The notes beneath the pieces were generated by a model. The model was not told the origin of the DNA. It saw only the letters and a program-made list of their open reading frames with translations, and did not search any database. DNA of 6,336 bases from Woeseia sp. (lineage in GTDB: Bacteria; Pseudomonadota; Gammaproteobacteria; Steroidobacterales; Woeseiaceae), in assembly GCA_018701055.1 (NCBI GenBank), contig JABIUH010000213.1, positions 1 through 6,336 of the forward strand, read 5' to 3'. Numbering within the stretch: position 1 is the stretch's first letter; every line of letters begins with the position of its first letter. The position numbers were made by a program, and so were the translations under genes. This document shows positions 1 through 5,326 of the stretch, one piece after another.

Positions 1-1293
1 CGTATTGAGGATACTGACCAGGAACGATCGACTCAGGAAAACGTCGACGCCATTCTGGATGGAATGAACTGGCTGGGCCTCGACGCTGACGAGGGTCCGT
101 TCTACCAAAGCCAACGATTCGACCGATACCGGGAAGCCATTGAGCAGTGGCTCGAATCAGGCGATGCCTACAAATGCTACTGCACCAGGGATGAGCTGGA
201 CGAACGGCGTGCAGCGCAGATGGCAAAAGGTGAGAAGACGCGTTACGACGGACGTTGTCGTGAGCGTACTGATTCGCGGCCGGGAGTTGATCCGGTCGTG
301 CGATTCAGGAATCCGAGCGGTGGTGAGGTTGTTGTCCACGACCTCGTGCGTGGCAGGGTGGTTTTCCAGAATGAGGAGCTCGATGACCTGATCATTGCCC
401 GGTCTGATGGCGTACCCACCTATAATTTCACCGTGATCGTTGATGATTCGGATATGAATATCTCCCATGTCATACGGGGAGATGACCATCTGAACAATAC
501 GCCGCGCCAAATGAACATGCTTGCGGCACTGGGTGTTGAGCCACCGGCATATGCCCATCTTCCGATGATTCTGGACCAGGATGGTGCCAAGCTCTCGAAA
601 AGGCACGGCGCGGTTGATGTACGTGATTATTGCGAGCAGGGCTTTCTCGCCGGGGCCCTGCTGAATTACCTGGTACGCCTCGGCTGGTCATACGGAGATC
701 AGGAAGTTTTCTCAATAGATGAGATGATCCAGCTGTTTGACATCGCTGCAGTCAATCAGTCCGCATCGGCATTCAATCCCGAGAAATTATTATGGCTTAA
801 CCAGCAGCACATTATTTCCACACCGGCCGACCAACTGGGCGAGGCTCTTGCGCCATACCTTGAGCGCGCCGGTATCGACGTCGCCAACGGACCTGATCCA
901 GTGCAACTGGCAGCGGGATTTCATCAGCGTGCCGAGACCCTGGTAAAAATGGTCGAAACCAGCCGCTATTGCTACCAGGAATTTGATGAGATCGATGCCA
1001 AAGCGGCCAAGAAGAATCTGCGACCGGTCATCCTGGAGCCGCTCAGGGACATCCGCGAGCGCTTTGCGGCGCTACCCGAGTGGAGCGCAGAAGCAATACA
1101 CGAGGCTGTGAACGTCTGCGCAGACGCGCATGAGATTAGCATGGGCAAACTGGGGCAGCCGATCCGCGTAGCCGTAACCGGCGGCTCGGTGTCGCCGCCC
1201 ATTGATATCACTTTGACACTTGTTGGTCGGGACAGAAGTCTGGCCAGAATCGACCGGGCCATTGTGTTTGTCGAGGGCAGGGCAGCCGGGTGA
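1..1293 (+). CDS. gltX: Glutamyl-tRNA synthetase (GluRS), 5'-truncated by window edge
   Basis: Cytoplasmic class I aminoacyl-tRNA synthetase that charges tRNA-Glu with glutamate using ATP. The frame is open from base 1 and begins at the RIEDTD motif, which is about residue 40 of the E. coli enzyme, so roughly 40 N-terminal residues including the HIGH-type motif lie outside the window. The internal ATG at 64 is not the start. Visible landmarks are the zinc-type cysteines (C-Y-C at 175-183 and a third Cys at 256-258; the usual fourth ligand His is Glu here), PTYNF (418-432), the VIRGDDHLNNTPRQ stretch (472-513), and the KMSKS-type motif KLSKR at 589-603. The Ser codon at 595-597 aligns with E. 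coli Ser239, the known HipA phosphorylation site. The C-terminal anticodon-binding region is complete, ending GGSVSPPIDITLTLVGRDRS-like before the TGA at 1291. The length (430 residues visible, ~470 expected) fits a full bacterial GluRS. Identification is by recall of the E. coli sequence. Confidence 0.97.
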   Translation, partial: RIEDTDQERSTQENVDAILDGMNWLGLDADEGPFYQSQRFDRYREAIEQWLESGDAYKCYCTRDELDERRAAQMAKGEKTRYDGRCRERTDSRPGVDPVVRFRNPSGGEVVVHDLVRGRVVFQNEELDDLIIARSDGVPTYNFTVIVDDSDMNISHVIRGDDHLNNTPRQMNMLAALGVEPPAYAHLPMILDQDGAKLSKRHGAVDVRDYCEQGFLAGALLNYLVRLGWSYGDQEVFSIDEMIQLFDIAAVNQSASAFNPEKLLWLNQQHIISTPADQLGEALAPYLERAGIDVANGPDPVQLAAGFHQRAETLVKMVETSRYCYQEFDEIDAKAAKKNLRPVILEPLRDIRERFAALPEWSAEAIHEAVNVCADAHEISMGKLGQPIRVAVTGGSVSPPIDITLTLVGRDRSLARIDRAIVFVEGRAAG

Positions 1294-1313
1294 TAGGCGG
1301 TGTAATCAGTGCC

Positions 1314-1342
1314 TTGACAGCCACCGTCCGCGCCCGTAAAGT
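1314..1342 (+). promoter_or_regulatory. Sigma70-type promoter of the tRNA-Ala/tRNA-Glu operon
   Basis: A perfect -35 box TTGACA (1314-1319) is followed after exactly 17 bp by TAAAGT (1337-1342). Next comes a GC-rich stretch, GCGCGGC (1343-1349), in the discriminator position. Transcription would start near 1349-1350, a few bases before the mature tRNA-Ala 5' end at 1356. A GC-rich discriminator is typical of stable-RNA promoters under stringent (ppGpp) control, so growth-rate regulation is inferred. The promoter lies only ~20 bp after the gltX stop codon, so the tRNAs do not depend on gltX read-through. Confidence 0.8.
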
Positions 1343-1355
1343 GCGCGGCTCCGTT

Positions 1356-1431
<76 letters not shown>

Positions 1432-1455
1432 AGTATCAACGGAAATTAGTTCTGC

Positions 1456-1531
1456 GTCCCCATCGTCTAGAGGCCTAGGACACTGCCCTTTCACGGCGGC
1501 AACAGGGGTTCGAATCCCCTTGGGGACGCCA
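1456..1531 (+). tRNA. tRNA-Glu, anticodon TTC (UUC)
   Basis: A 76-nt cloverleaf with encoded CCA. The acceptor GTCCCCA pairs with TGGGGAC and the discriminator base is G. The anticodon stem CTGCC/GGCGG encloses the loop CTTTCAC, with the anticodon TTC at 1490-1492. The T arm is AGGGG/CCCCT around TTCGAAT. It decodes GAA/GAG and is the substrate of the GluRS encoded just upstream. It is co-transcribed with tRNA-Ala(GGC) and followed after 13 nt by a terminator hairpin. Its 3' half is the kind of site used by tyrosine integrases, but I found no second copy of it within the window. Confidence 0.97.
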
Positions 1532-1544
1532 TATTCAAGAAGAT

Positions 1545-1571
1545 GCCCGGCCAACGGCCGGGTATTTTTTT
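1545..1571 (+). terminator. Rho-independent terminator of the tRNA operon
   Basis: A 7-bp all-GC stem, CCCGGCC (1546-1552) with GGCCGGG (1556-1562), closes a 3-nt loop AAC. It can be extended by a G-T pair and is followed by TA and a run of seven T (1565-1571). Position and orientation fit the end of the tRNA-Ala/tRNA-Glu transcript. Confidence 0.92.
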
Positions 1572-1614
1572 GAATGTGTTTTTCAAAGATGAGCCGAGGT
1601 AGTCCCGGTTCGAT

Positions 1615-1714
1615 AAAACGCGCTAGCGTTTTAGACGGCGTAGCCGCCTCGCAGGGGTGAAGATCGCCCGAAGGCGATCTGAGTCAATCCCCTTTTTGCG
1701 ATGATTTTCATCGC
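1615..1714. repeat. Cluster of four adjacent perfect hairpins, probable dispersed repeat element
   Basis: Within 100 bp there are four back-to-back inverted repeats. The first is AAAACGC/GCGTTTT (1615-1621 with 1626-1632, loop GCTA). The second is GGCG/CGCC (1637-1640 with 1645-1648). The third is AGATCGCC/GGCGATCT (1661-1668 with 1673-1680, tetraloop CGAA). The fourth is GCGATGA/TCATCGC (1698-1704 with 1708-1714, loop TTT). The third can be extended by TGA/TCA and AGGGG/CCCCT (1653-1660 with 1684-1693) and is followed by TTTTT, so on the plus strand it could also act as a terminator. Such dense symmetry is not expected in coding DNA, although it forms the last ~30 codons of the minus-strand gene. 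It resembles a REP- or MITE-like intergenic repeat, but there is only one copy here, so repetitive status is inference. Confidence 0.55.
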
Positions 1715-2282
1715 TTGGCGCTGCCGGCGAATCGGCGGTTGGAGCGGGGGATTTCCGATCGAAAGTCGACTTCGGCAACTCATTGTTCGAGAAGAACCCT
1801 CGATACATTCCCCAACATCCTGGAGTGCAACGGTCGGTTGCGTAGAATTGTGCAAGTCGGTCCATTGAACCTTTGAGTAATGCCTTGATTAGCTGTGGAA
1901 CTGACACGCATCGACGCACTGGCTCGACAACCTGAAGAAACGCTCGGAATGAAGCTTCTTGCTCCGCTTGGTCAGGAGTGAATTGGACGATAACTGCAAC
2001 GACCCATTTTTCTGTTGTGCGGGCGACCTCCGGCTCTATTAGTTCCAGGCGATTGATAACCGCGTAAGTACCGTCTTGGTTTTTCGTCAAGAAGAGCGTC
2101 CGCGCGGGTACGTAGGTGTGGTCGCTAGGCTTTGCGTTTTTTGTTTTGGTTCCTAAGATGTCATTCAGAGCGGGCACCAGGCGAATCTCGACGCGCTTAA
2201 TCCGTCCACGCACCTGTACGCCGGGCAACGGTGCAAGAAGGTCAAATTTTGATTGATGGGTCATTCCCAGATTCCGATTCAC
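1623..2282 (-). CDS. Hypothetical protein of unknown function, 3' end built from a hairpin repeat
   Basis: Not recognised. The frame starts with GTG at 2282, with a weak GAGA six to nine bases upstream. An ATG at 2264 (residue 7) is an alternative with no better ribosome site. The 219-residue product is soluble, with no signal peptide or membrane segment. Residues ~15-120 look like a compact mixed alpha/beta domain rich in beta-type stretches (for example KWVVAVIVQF at 92-101). Residues 128-160 are helical and end in a Cys-x3-Cys pair (152, 156). Residues 178-190 are Pro/Ser/Ala-rich. The last ~30 residues are strongly basic (ending ARRLRRLKR) and are encoded by the hairpin cluster at 1615-1714, so the original C-terminus may have been lost. 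Codon choice over residues 1-175 looks protein-like. It is divergent from the hip region and convergent with the tRNA operon. It could be a decaying accessory gene. Confidence 0.5.
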   Translation of the reverse strand: MNRNLGMTHQSKFDLLAPLPGVQVRGRIKRVEIRLVPALNDILGTKTKNAKPSDHTYVPARTLFLTKNQDGTYAVINRLELIEPEVARTTEKWVVAVIVQFTPDQAEQEASFRAFLQVVEPVRRCVSVPQLIKALLKGSMDRLAQFYATDRCTPGCWGMYRGFFSNNELPKSTFDRKSPAPTADSPAAPSDENHRKKGIDSDRLRAIFTPARRLRRLKR

Positions 2283-2316
2283 GTTTCTCGTATAGACCAG
2301 TTTATTTAGAGCGCCG

Positions 2317-2341
2317 GACGGGCTAGATCCGTCTTTTGTTT
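2317..2341 (+). terminator. Weak terminator-like hairpin in the 2283-2443 gap
   Basis: GACGG (2317-2321) pairs with CCGTC (2329-2333) over a 7-nt loop, followed by TTTTGTTT (2334-2341). The stem is short. No plus-strand gene precedes it directly, so if functional it would block read-through into the hip region. Apart from this and the small frame at 2444, I see nothing convincing between 2283 and 2443. No clear promoter for the divergent unknown gene was found. Confidence 0.22.
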
Positions 2342-2443
2342 GACCAAAGCGTGTGGGCCTCCGATTCGCTTACTGGATCTCACAGTGGGCTTTAACTAAC
2401 TGATAAAAAATAAGTAATTGCCTGAAGCAGGAGGTGTTTAGCA

Positions 2444-2509
2444 ATGCGGCGCCTTGTCTTGGGCATTTTGCGGAATACGCGAAAGCGTATATTGTCATCT
2501 TATACGTGA
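2444..2509 (+). CDS. Possible 21-residue leader or remnant peptide with perfect Shine-Dalgarno
   Basis: An eight-base AGGAGGTG (2429-2436), fully complementary to the 16S anti-Shine-Dalgarno, sits 7 nt before an ATG at 2444. The frame runs 21 codons (MRRLVLGIL..., basic with a short hydrophobic stretch) to a TGA at 2507-2509. It overlaps hip operators 1 and 2 and the hipBA -35 box. It lies upstream of the predicted hipBA start point, so it would need an earlier promoter, and I found no good one. It may be a leader peptide, or the surviving 5' end of a gene displaced when the hip module arrived. Chance is also possible. Confidence 0.27.
   Translation: MRRLVLGILRNTRKRILSSYT
2475..2490. promoter_or_regulatory. 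hip operator O1
   Basis: Perfect inverted repeat ATACGC-GAAA-GCGTAT immediately upstream of the hipBA -35 box. It shares the consensus ATACGY-N4-RCGTAT with O2 and O3 and is centred 27 bp from O2. Likely HipB dimer site by position and symmetry. Its sequence differs from the E. coli hip operator (TATCC-N8-GGATA). Confidence 0.75.
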
Positions 2510-2520
2510 TCACGTATAAT
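2492..2520 (+). promoter_or_regulatory. hipBA promoter
   Basis: TTGTCA (2492-2497, one mismatch from TTGACA) is separated by exactly 17 bp from a perfect TATAAT (2515-2520). The start point would be near 2527, giving a leader of about 42 nt before hipB. Operator O2 fills the spacer and runs into the -10 box, O1 abuts the -35 box, and O3 starts at the transcription start. Repressor bound there would exclude RNA polymerase, so autorepression by HipB (with HipA) is strongly suggested. Confidence 0.85.
2501..2518. promoter_or_regulatory. hip operator O2
   Basis: An 18-bp perfect palindrome TATACGTGATCACGTATA. Its core ATACGT-GATC-ACGTAT (2502-2517) fits the consensus shared with O1 and O3. It lies between -35 and -10 and covers the first three bases of TATAAT, the most direct place for repression. 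Confidence 0.8.
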
Positions 2521-2528
2521 TTCGATTT

Positions 2529-2544
2529 ATACGCTGTAGCGTAT
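2529..2544. promoter_or_regulatory. hip operator O3
   Basis: Perfect inverted repeat ATACGC-TGTA-GCGTAT just downstream of the predicted transcription start, centred 27 bp from O2. It would be in the hipBA leader. As RNA it could also form a small hairpin ending 24 nt before the hipB ATG. Confidence 0.75.
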
Positions 2545-2568
2545 GACTAATTGGGCTGGAGAATCGAT

Positions 2569-2814
2569 ATGAGTCAAAGCGCCAGAACTGCCAAACAGCT
2601 TGGTGCACTTGTGCGCCGCGAGCGGCGCCGGCAGGGATATAGCCAGGCAAAGCTAGGCGAAAAAATCGGTTTGCGACAGGCCACGGTATCAAAACTTGAA
2701 GCGGGAGAGCCGGCTACTCAGCTGCAAACGCTGCTTGATGCCCTAACAGCACTCAATCTGGAGATAACGGTTCGCGAACGCAGTAAATCAACTGATCTGG
2801 AACAGCTATTCTGA
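2569..2814 (+). CDS. hipB: HipB-type antitoxin, Xre-family repressor
   Basis: An 81-residue DNA-binding antitoxin that neutralises HipA and represses its own operon. A helix-turn-helix of the Cro/C1 (HTH_3) type spans residues ~11-66, with helix 2 in SQAKLGEKIG (25-34) and the recognition helix in LRQATVSKLE (35-44). This matches the E. coli HipB pattern (SELAKKIGIKQATIS). Residues 65-70 (LEITVR) correspond to the beta-strand used for HipB dimerisation. The start is ATG 2569 because GGAGA (2558-2562) is well placed six to seven bases upstream. The longer frame from TTG 2551 includes that ribosome site and is rejected. The stop TGA overlaps the hipA ATG by one base, giving translational coupling. 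The three palindromes at 2475-2544 are its probable binding sites. Confidence 0.93.
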   Translation: MSQSARTAKQLGALVRRERRRQGYSQAKLGEKIGLRQATVSKLEAGEPATQLQTLLDALTALNLEITVRERSKSTDLEQLF

Positions 2815-4130
2815 TGGCTAGACGACGCACCCACGTACCCCTCAATGTCTTCTTGAACAGTCGCTTTGTCGGTCAACTGACTCGAGCAGCCTCCGGTGCC
2901 GTTGCTTTCCAATACGACACAGATTGGTTGGCCTGGGAGCATACCTTTCCCGTGTCTCTGTCACTGCCATTGCGGGAAGACGCCTACACCGGTAACGCTG
3001 TGCTAAACGTGTTCGATAATTTGTTGCCGGACAATCCAGAAATGCGTCGCCAAATCGCAGCGCGAACGCGTGCCGATGGAGAAGATGCCTACAGTCTCCT
3101 GGCGCGCATAGGTGCAGATTGCGCGGGCGCATTGCAATTCCTGCCGGAAGGCGCCGAGCCGGGGCCATCTGGCCACATCGAAAGCATGCCCATATCGAAT
3201 GTGGAGGTGGAACAATTACTCGCTGAACTCGATACCTACCCGTTAGGTATTGGCGAGGATGAAGCGTTCCGAATCTCTCTTGCAGGAGCTCAGGAAAAGA
3301 CTGCACTCTTGGCATACGAAAACCAGTGGCATAAGCCCATTGGAAGCACCGCTACGACGCACATCCTTAAGCCGCAGATCGGTAAAAGGGGCAGTATTGA
3401 TCTCACTCAAAGCGTCGAGAACGAATATCTCTGCATGCGAATTCTCGAGCTGTTGGGCATCCCAACAGCTAGCACGCAGATCATTGATTTCGGCCAGCAA
3501 CGGGCATTGGTCGTTTCGCGATTTGATCGTAAGCAAACAGCGGACGGTAGACTCATTCGTGTCCCCCAAGAGGATCTCTGTCAGGCACTATCTGTTCCGT
3601 CACCCCGAAAGTACCAGTCAGACGGTGGTCCAGGAATCGTAGATGTTCTGGAGTTTTTGAAAGCAAGCGATGATCCGGAAGCGGACCAAAGATTTTTTCT
3701 TAAATCTCAAATTATGTTTTGGCTGCTTGGTGCCAACGACGGACACGCCAAGAACTTCAGCGTCTTTATCCACCCCGGTGGAGGCTTTCGATTGACACCC
3801 TTGTACGATGTCATGTCAATACAGCCGCAAATGGATGAAAATCAAATTCGTCGTAATCAGGCGCGCATGGCGATGGCACAAGGTCGAAATCGGCATTATC
3901 GAATCCATGAGATACAGCCAAGACATCTGGTGCAGTCCGCCGAAATCGCTGGACTGCCAAGTGCGATGGTTGAACATGAAATGTCAGAAATCGCCGATAA
4001 GGTAAGCGAGCTGATGCACCCTATCGACACGGGGCTCTTCGATGACGATGTTCCACTTTCGATTGTTCACGCTGTTTCCAGCGGTATCAGTCACCGACTT
4101 GGAATCATGCAGAAGTCGCTGAGCAAATGA
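2814..4130 (+). CDS. hipA: HipA serine/threonine kinase toxin
   Basis: A 438-residue full-length HipA (E. coli HipA is 440), a kinase whose excess causes growth arrest and persistence. The N-terminal couple_hipA domain covers ~10-110. The HipA_C kinase core covers ~150-385. Key elements are present: FRISLAGAQEKTALL (152-166), with Ser155 equivalent to E. coli autophosphorylation site Ser150; TTHILK with Lys186 for ATP binding; LTQSVENEY (197-205); RVPQEDLCQ (249-257); KYQSDGGPGI (266-275); catalytic GANDGHAKN, with Asp309 and Asn314; and the metal-binding YDV with Asp332. All catalytic residues are intact, so the toxin should be active. The resemblance to E. coli HipA is close throughout, which makes GluRS (gltX) the likely target. 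It is translated from an ATG that overlaps the hipB stop, with only a weak GGAA upstream, consistent with coupling that keeps HipA below HipB. Confidence 0.96.
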   Translation: MARRRTHVPLNVFLNSRFVGQLTRAASGAVAFQYDTDWLAWEHTFPVSLSLPLREDAYTGNAVLNVFDNLLPDNPEMRRQIAARTRADGEDAYSLLARIGADCAGALQFLPEGAEPGPSGHIESMPISNVEVEQLLAELDTYPLGIGEDEAFRISLAGAQEKTALLAYENQWHKPIGSTATTHILKPQIGKRGSIDLTQSVENEYLCMRILELLGIPTASTQIIDFGQQRALVVSRFDRKQTADGRLIRVPQEDLCQALSVPSPRKYQSDGGPGIVDVLEFLKASDDPEADQRFFLKSQIMFWLLGANDGHAKNFSVFIHPGGGFRLTPLYDVMSIQPQMDENQIRRNQARMAMAQGRNRHYRIHEIQPRHLVQSAEIAGLPSAMVEHEMSEIADKVSELMHPIDTGLFDDDVPLSIVHAVSSGISHRLGIMQKSLSK

Positions 4131-4194
4131 GCAACCTTGATCCCCATTGACGTGGTGGGGTGAGCGCAACCGGTTGAGTTTTACGCCTGGGCAG

Positions 4195-4293
4195 ATGCTT
4201 AGCATACCTGATGATTTTCAGGACTTTCCTTACCCACAGTATCTACAATCTCCAATTATTCCCAGCTTCGGTCCGATGGCAGGCGAATGGTGA
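4195..4293 (+). other. Short open frame or gene remnant downstream of hipA
   Basis: The 4131-4412 gap separates convergent hipA and a sulfotransferase gene. One plus-strand frame is open from a TGA near 4138 to a TGA at 4291-4293 (about 50 codons). Its part after ATG 4195 reads as 32 residues rich in Pro and aromatics (IPDDFQDFPYPQYLQSPIIP). This looks more protein-like than the other frames, but there is no clear ribosome site and I do not recognise the family. It could be the tail of a lost gene or chance. No strong terminator for hipA was found: CCCCA/TGGGG (4142-4146, 4156-4160) has a 9-nt loop and no T run. Confidence 0.2.
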
Positions 4294-4368
4294 CTAGCGG
4301 AGTTAAAGGATAACGATGGGCGGAAGCTATAGGCGATTGCCGTGATTGTTAATTCTGTAGTCGGTGAC

Positions 4369-4400
4369 GCTGGCTTACTAGAGTCTCCAGACTCGCCAGC
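4369..4400. other. Two-part hairpin between convergent genes
   Basis: The outer stem GCTGGC (4369-4374) pairs with GCCAGC (4395-4400). The inner stem GAGTC (4381-4385) pairs with GACTC (4390-4394) around TCCA. A 6-nt bulge (TTACTA) lies on one side only. It sits 13 bp after the stop of the minus-strand sulfotransferase and could block or process transcripts arriving from either side. No T tract follows on either strand, so it is not a standard intrinsic terminator. Confidence 0.4.
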
Positions 4401-4412
4401 AGTGCTCTCTAC

Positions 4413-5141
4413 CTACAGATCTAGATATTTTGCATGCGGTGTGCCCAAGAGTTTCAATCTGACCTCGGAGTAATTCCCTATCGATAGTTCAACCGCGGCA
4501 GGATTGATTTTCTTCAAAGGCATTTCGAGATTGCTCACGTTGGTAACACCGAGGAAATCGAATATTCCTTTTGCAGTGCCGGGCGGATCATTTACAAAAT
4601 CTTCGTAACGAACCTCCGCGTACGGCAGCATCGAGAACTTCTCACTGTTCAATCGAATCTCCTTCGTGACGGTAATGATGCGATGAATGAGCCTATTGAC
4701 GTCTAAATCAATTTTTACATTCTCAACCGTCTCATTAGGTTTTAAGTGGGCGACGCCCCGCGCTTTCGCAGTTTCCCCTGACACTATTTTCTTCAGAATG
4801 TTTTCGCGAATCAGATGAATAATTGAAACGTTATGTTTGATCAACCAATTTTTAATGTTTCGGCTATTTTGACCGTACATCAGCTTGAAACCACAGCTCT
4901 CAAACACTTGGTCAGTGGAGAAGAACTGATCAAGGTAGGCCGTAACATTTTGTTGGTTATAAATGTAGTGGCTCAACCGTCTTTTGGTGCTACTTTTTCG
5001 AAATGCTGCATAAGCATTCGTTCCGCCATGTTCCGGCAAGAACATTTCGCCGCATGCAAAAACATTAGGATGGCCGTTGAGGTATTTCCACAACAGTGTC
5101 GAGCCACTGCGCTGGGTAGTGAGTATGATGAATCTCTTCAT
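4413..5141 (-). CDS. PAPS-dependent sulfotransferase, NodH/Stf-like
   Basis: A 242-residue cytosolic-type sulfotransferase that would transfer sulfate from PAPS to a hydroxyl of a carbohydrate or lipid acceptor. The N-terminal ILTTQRSGSTLL (6-17) is the 5'-phosphosulfate-binding loop. GFKLMYGQ (84-91) and SIIHLIRENILKKIVSG (106-122), with Arg112 and Ser121, form the 3'-phosphate-binding region. VRYEDFVNDP (177-186) and IFDFLGV (193-199) match the usual C-terminal part of the fold. It has no signal peptide. The length is normal for bacterial NodH-like enzymes. The ATG at 5141 has CGGA seven bases upstream. Its first bases overlap (ATGA) the stop of the truncated frame at 5138-5326, so it was probably the distal gene of an operon. 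The substrate is unknown. Surface polysaccharide or glycolipid is inferred only from family habits. Confidence 0.88.
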   Translation of the reverse strand: MKRFIILTTQRSGSTLLWKYLNGHPNVFACGEMFLPEHGGTNAYAAFRKSSTKRRLSHYIYNQQNVTAYLDQFFSTDQVFESCGFKLMYGQNSRNIKNWLIKHNVSIIHLIRENILKKIVSGETAKARGVAHLKPNETVENVKIDLDVNRLIHRIITVTKEIRLNSEKFSMLPYAEVRYEDFVNDPPGTAKGIFDFLGVTNVSNLEMPLKKINPAAVELSIGNYSEVRLKLLGTPHAKYLDL

Positions 5142-5326
5142 TGACTAGTCCGGCTAAATGAATTCGTTGGGGTTTGTTTTGCTCTTTCCGGACGTTTTAA
5201 CCACGCCCGAACTTGCCAGTCCAATTCCAGTTTATCGGCATTGGCCATGTTTATCCAATCGACTTTCCAAGGATTGTTGGGGTTTTCGTAGTCTCGAAAA
5301 GTAACATGATGACATTCGACAGAGTG
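5138..5326 (-). pseudogene. 3' remnant of an unidentified gene, translationally coupled to the sulfotransferase
   Basis: On the minus strand a frame is open from just after a TAA (5327-5329) to a TGA at 5138-5140. That stop overlaps the sulfotransferase ATG by four bases (ATGA), the usual sign of an operon partner. The ~62 residues read like real protein, with FRDYENPNNPWKVDW and NMANADKLELDWQVRAW, much better than the other five frames over the same bases. There is no start with a ribosome site: the only ATG gives 36 residues. This points to the C-terminus of a longer gene whose 5' part has been lost near 5330, where a plus-strand remnant begins. I cannot name the family. A short genuine gene with a non-ATG start is less likely. 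Confidence 0.42.

Noticed and set aside
64..66. ATG at 64 as gltX start
   Set aside because: The same frame continues upstream to base 1 through the conserved RIEDTD motif, so the gene is simply cut by the window edge.
1631..1855. 74-codon frame overlapping the unknown minus-strand gene
   Set aside because: It is out of frame with the longer gene; its C-terminal part comes entirely from the hairpin cluster. It could reflect the repeat's own reading but has no ribosome site.
2551..2568. TTG at 2551 as hipB start
   Set aside because: The ribosome site GGAGA at 2558-2562 lies inside that extension and is correctly spaced for the ATG at 2569; HipB family length also fits the shorter form.
4142..4160. 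CCCCA/TGGGG hairpin as hipA terminator
   Set aside because: Only 5 bp with a 9-nt loop, and no T run directly after it.
4168..4177. Palindrome CAACCGGTTG
   Set aside because: Short and isolated, not near a promoter; expected by chance at this length.
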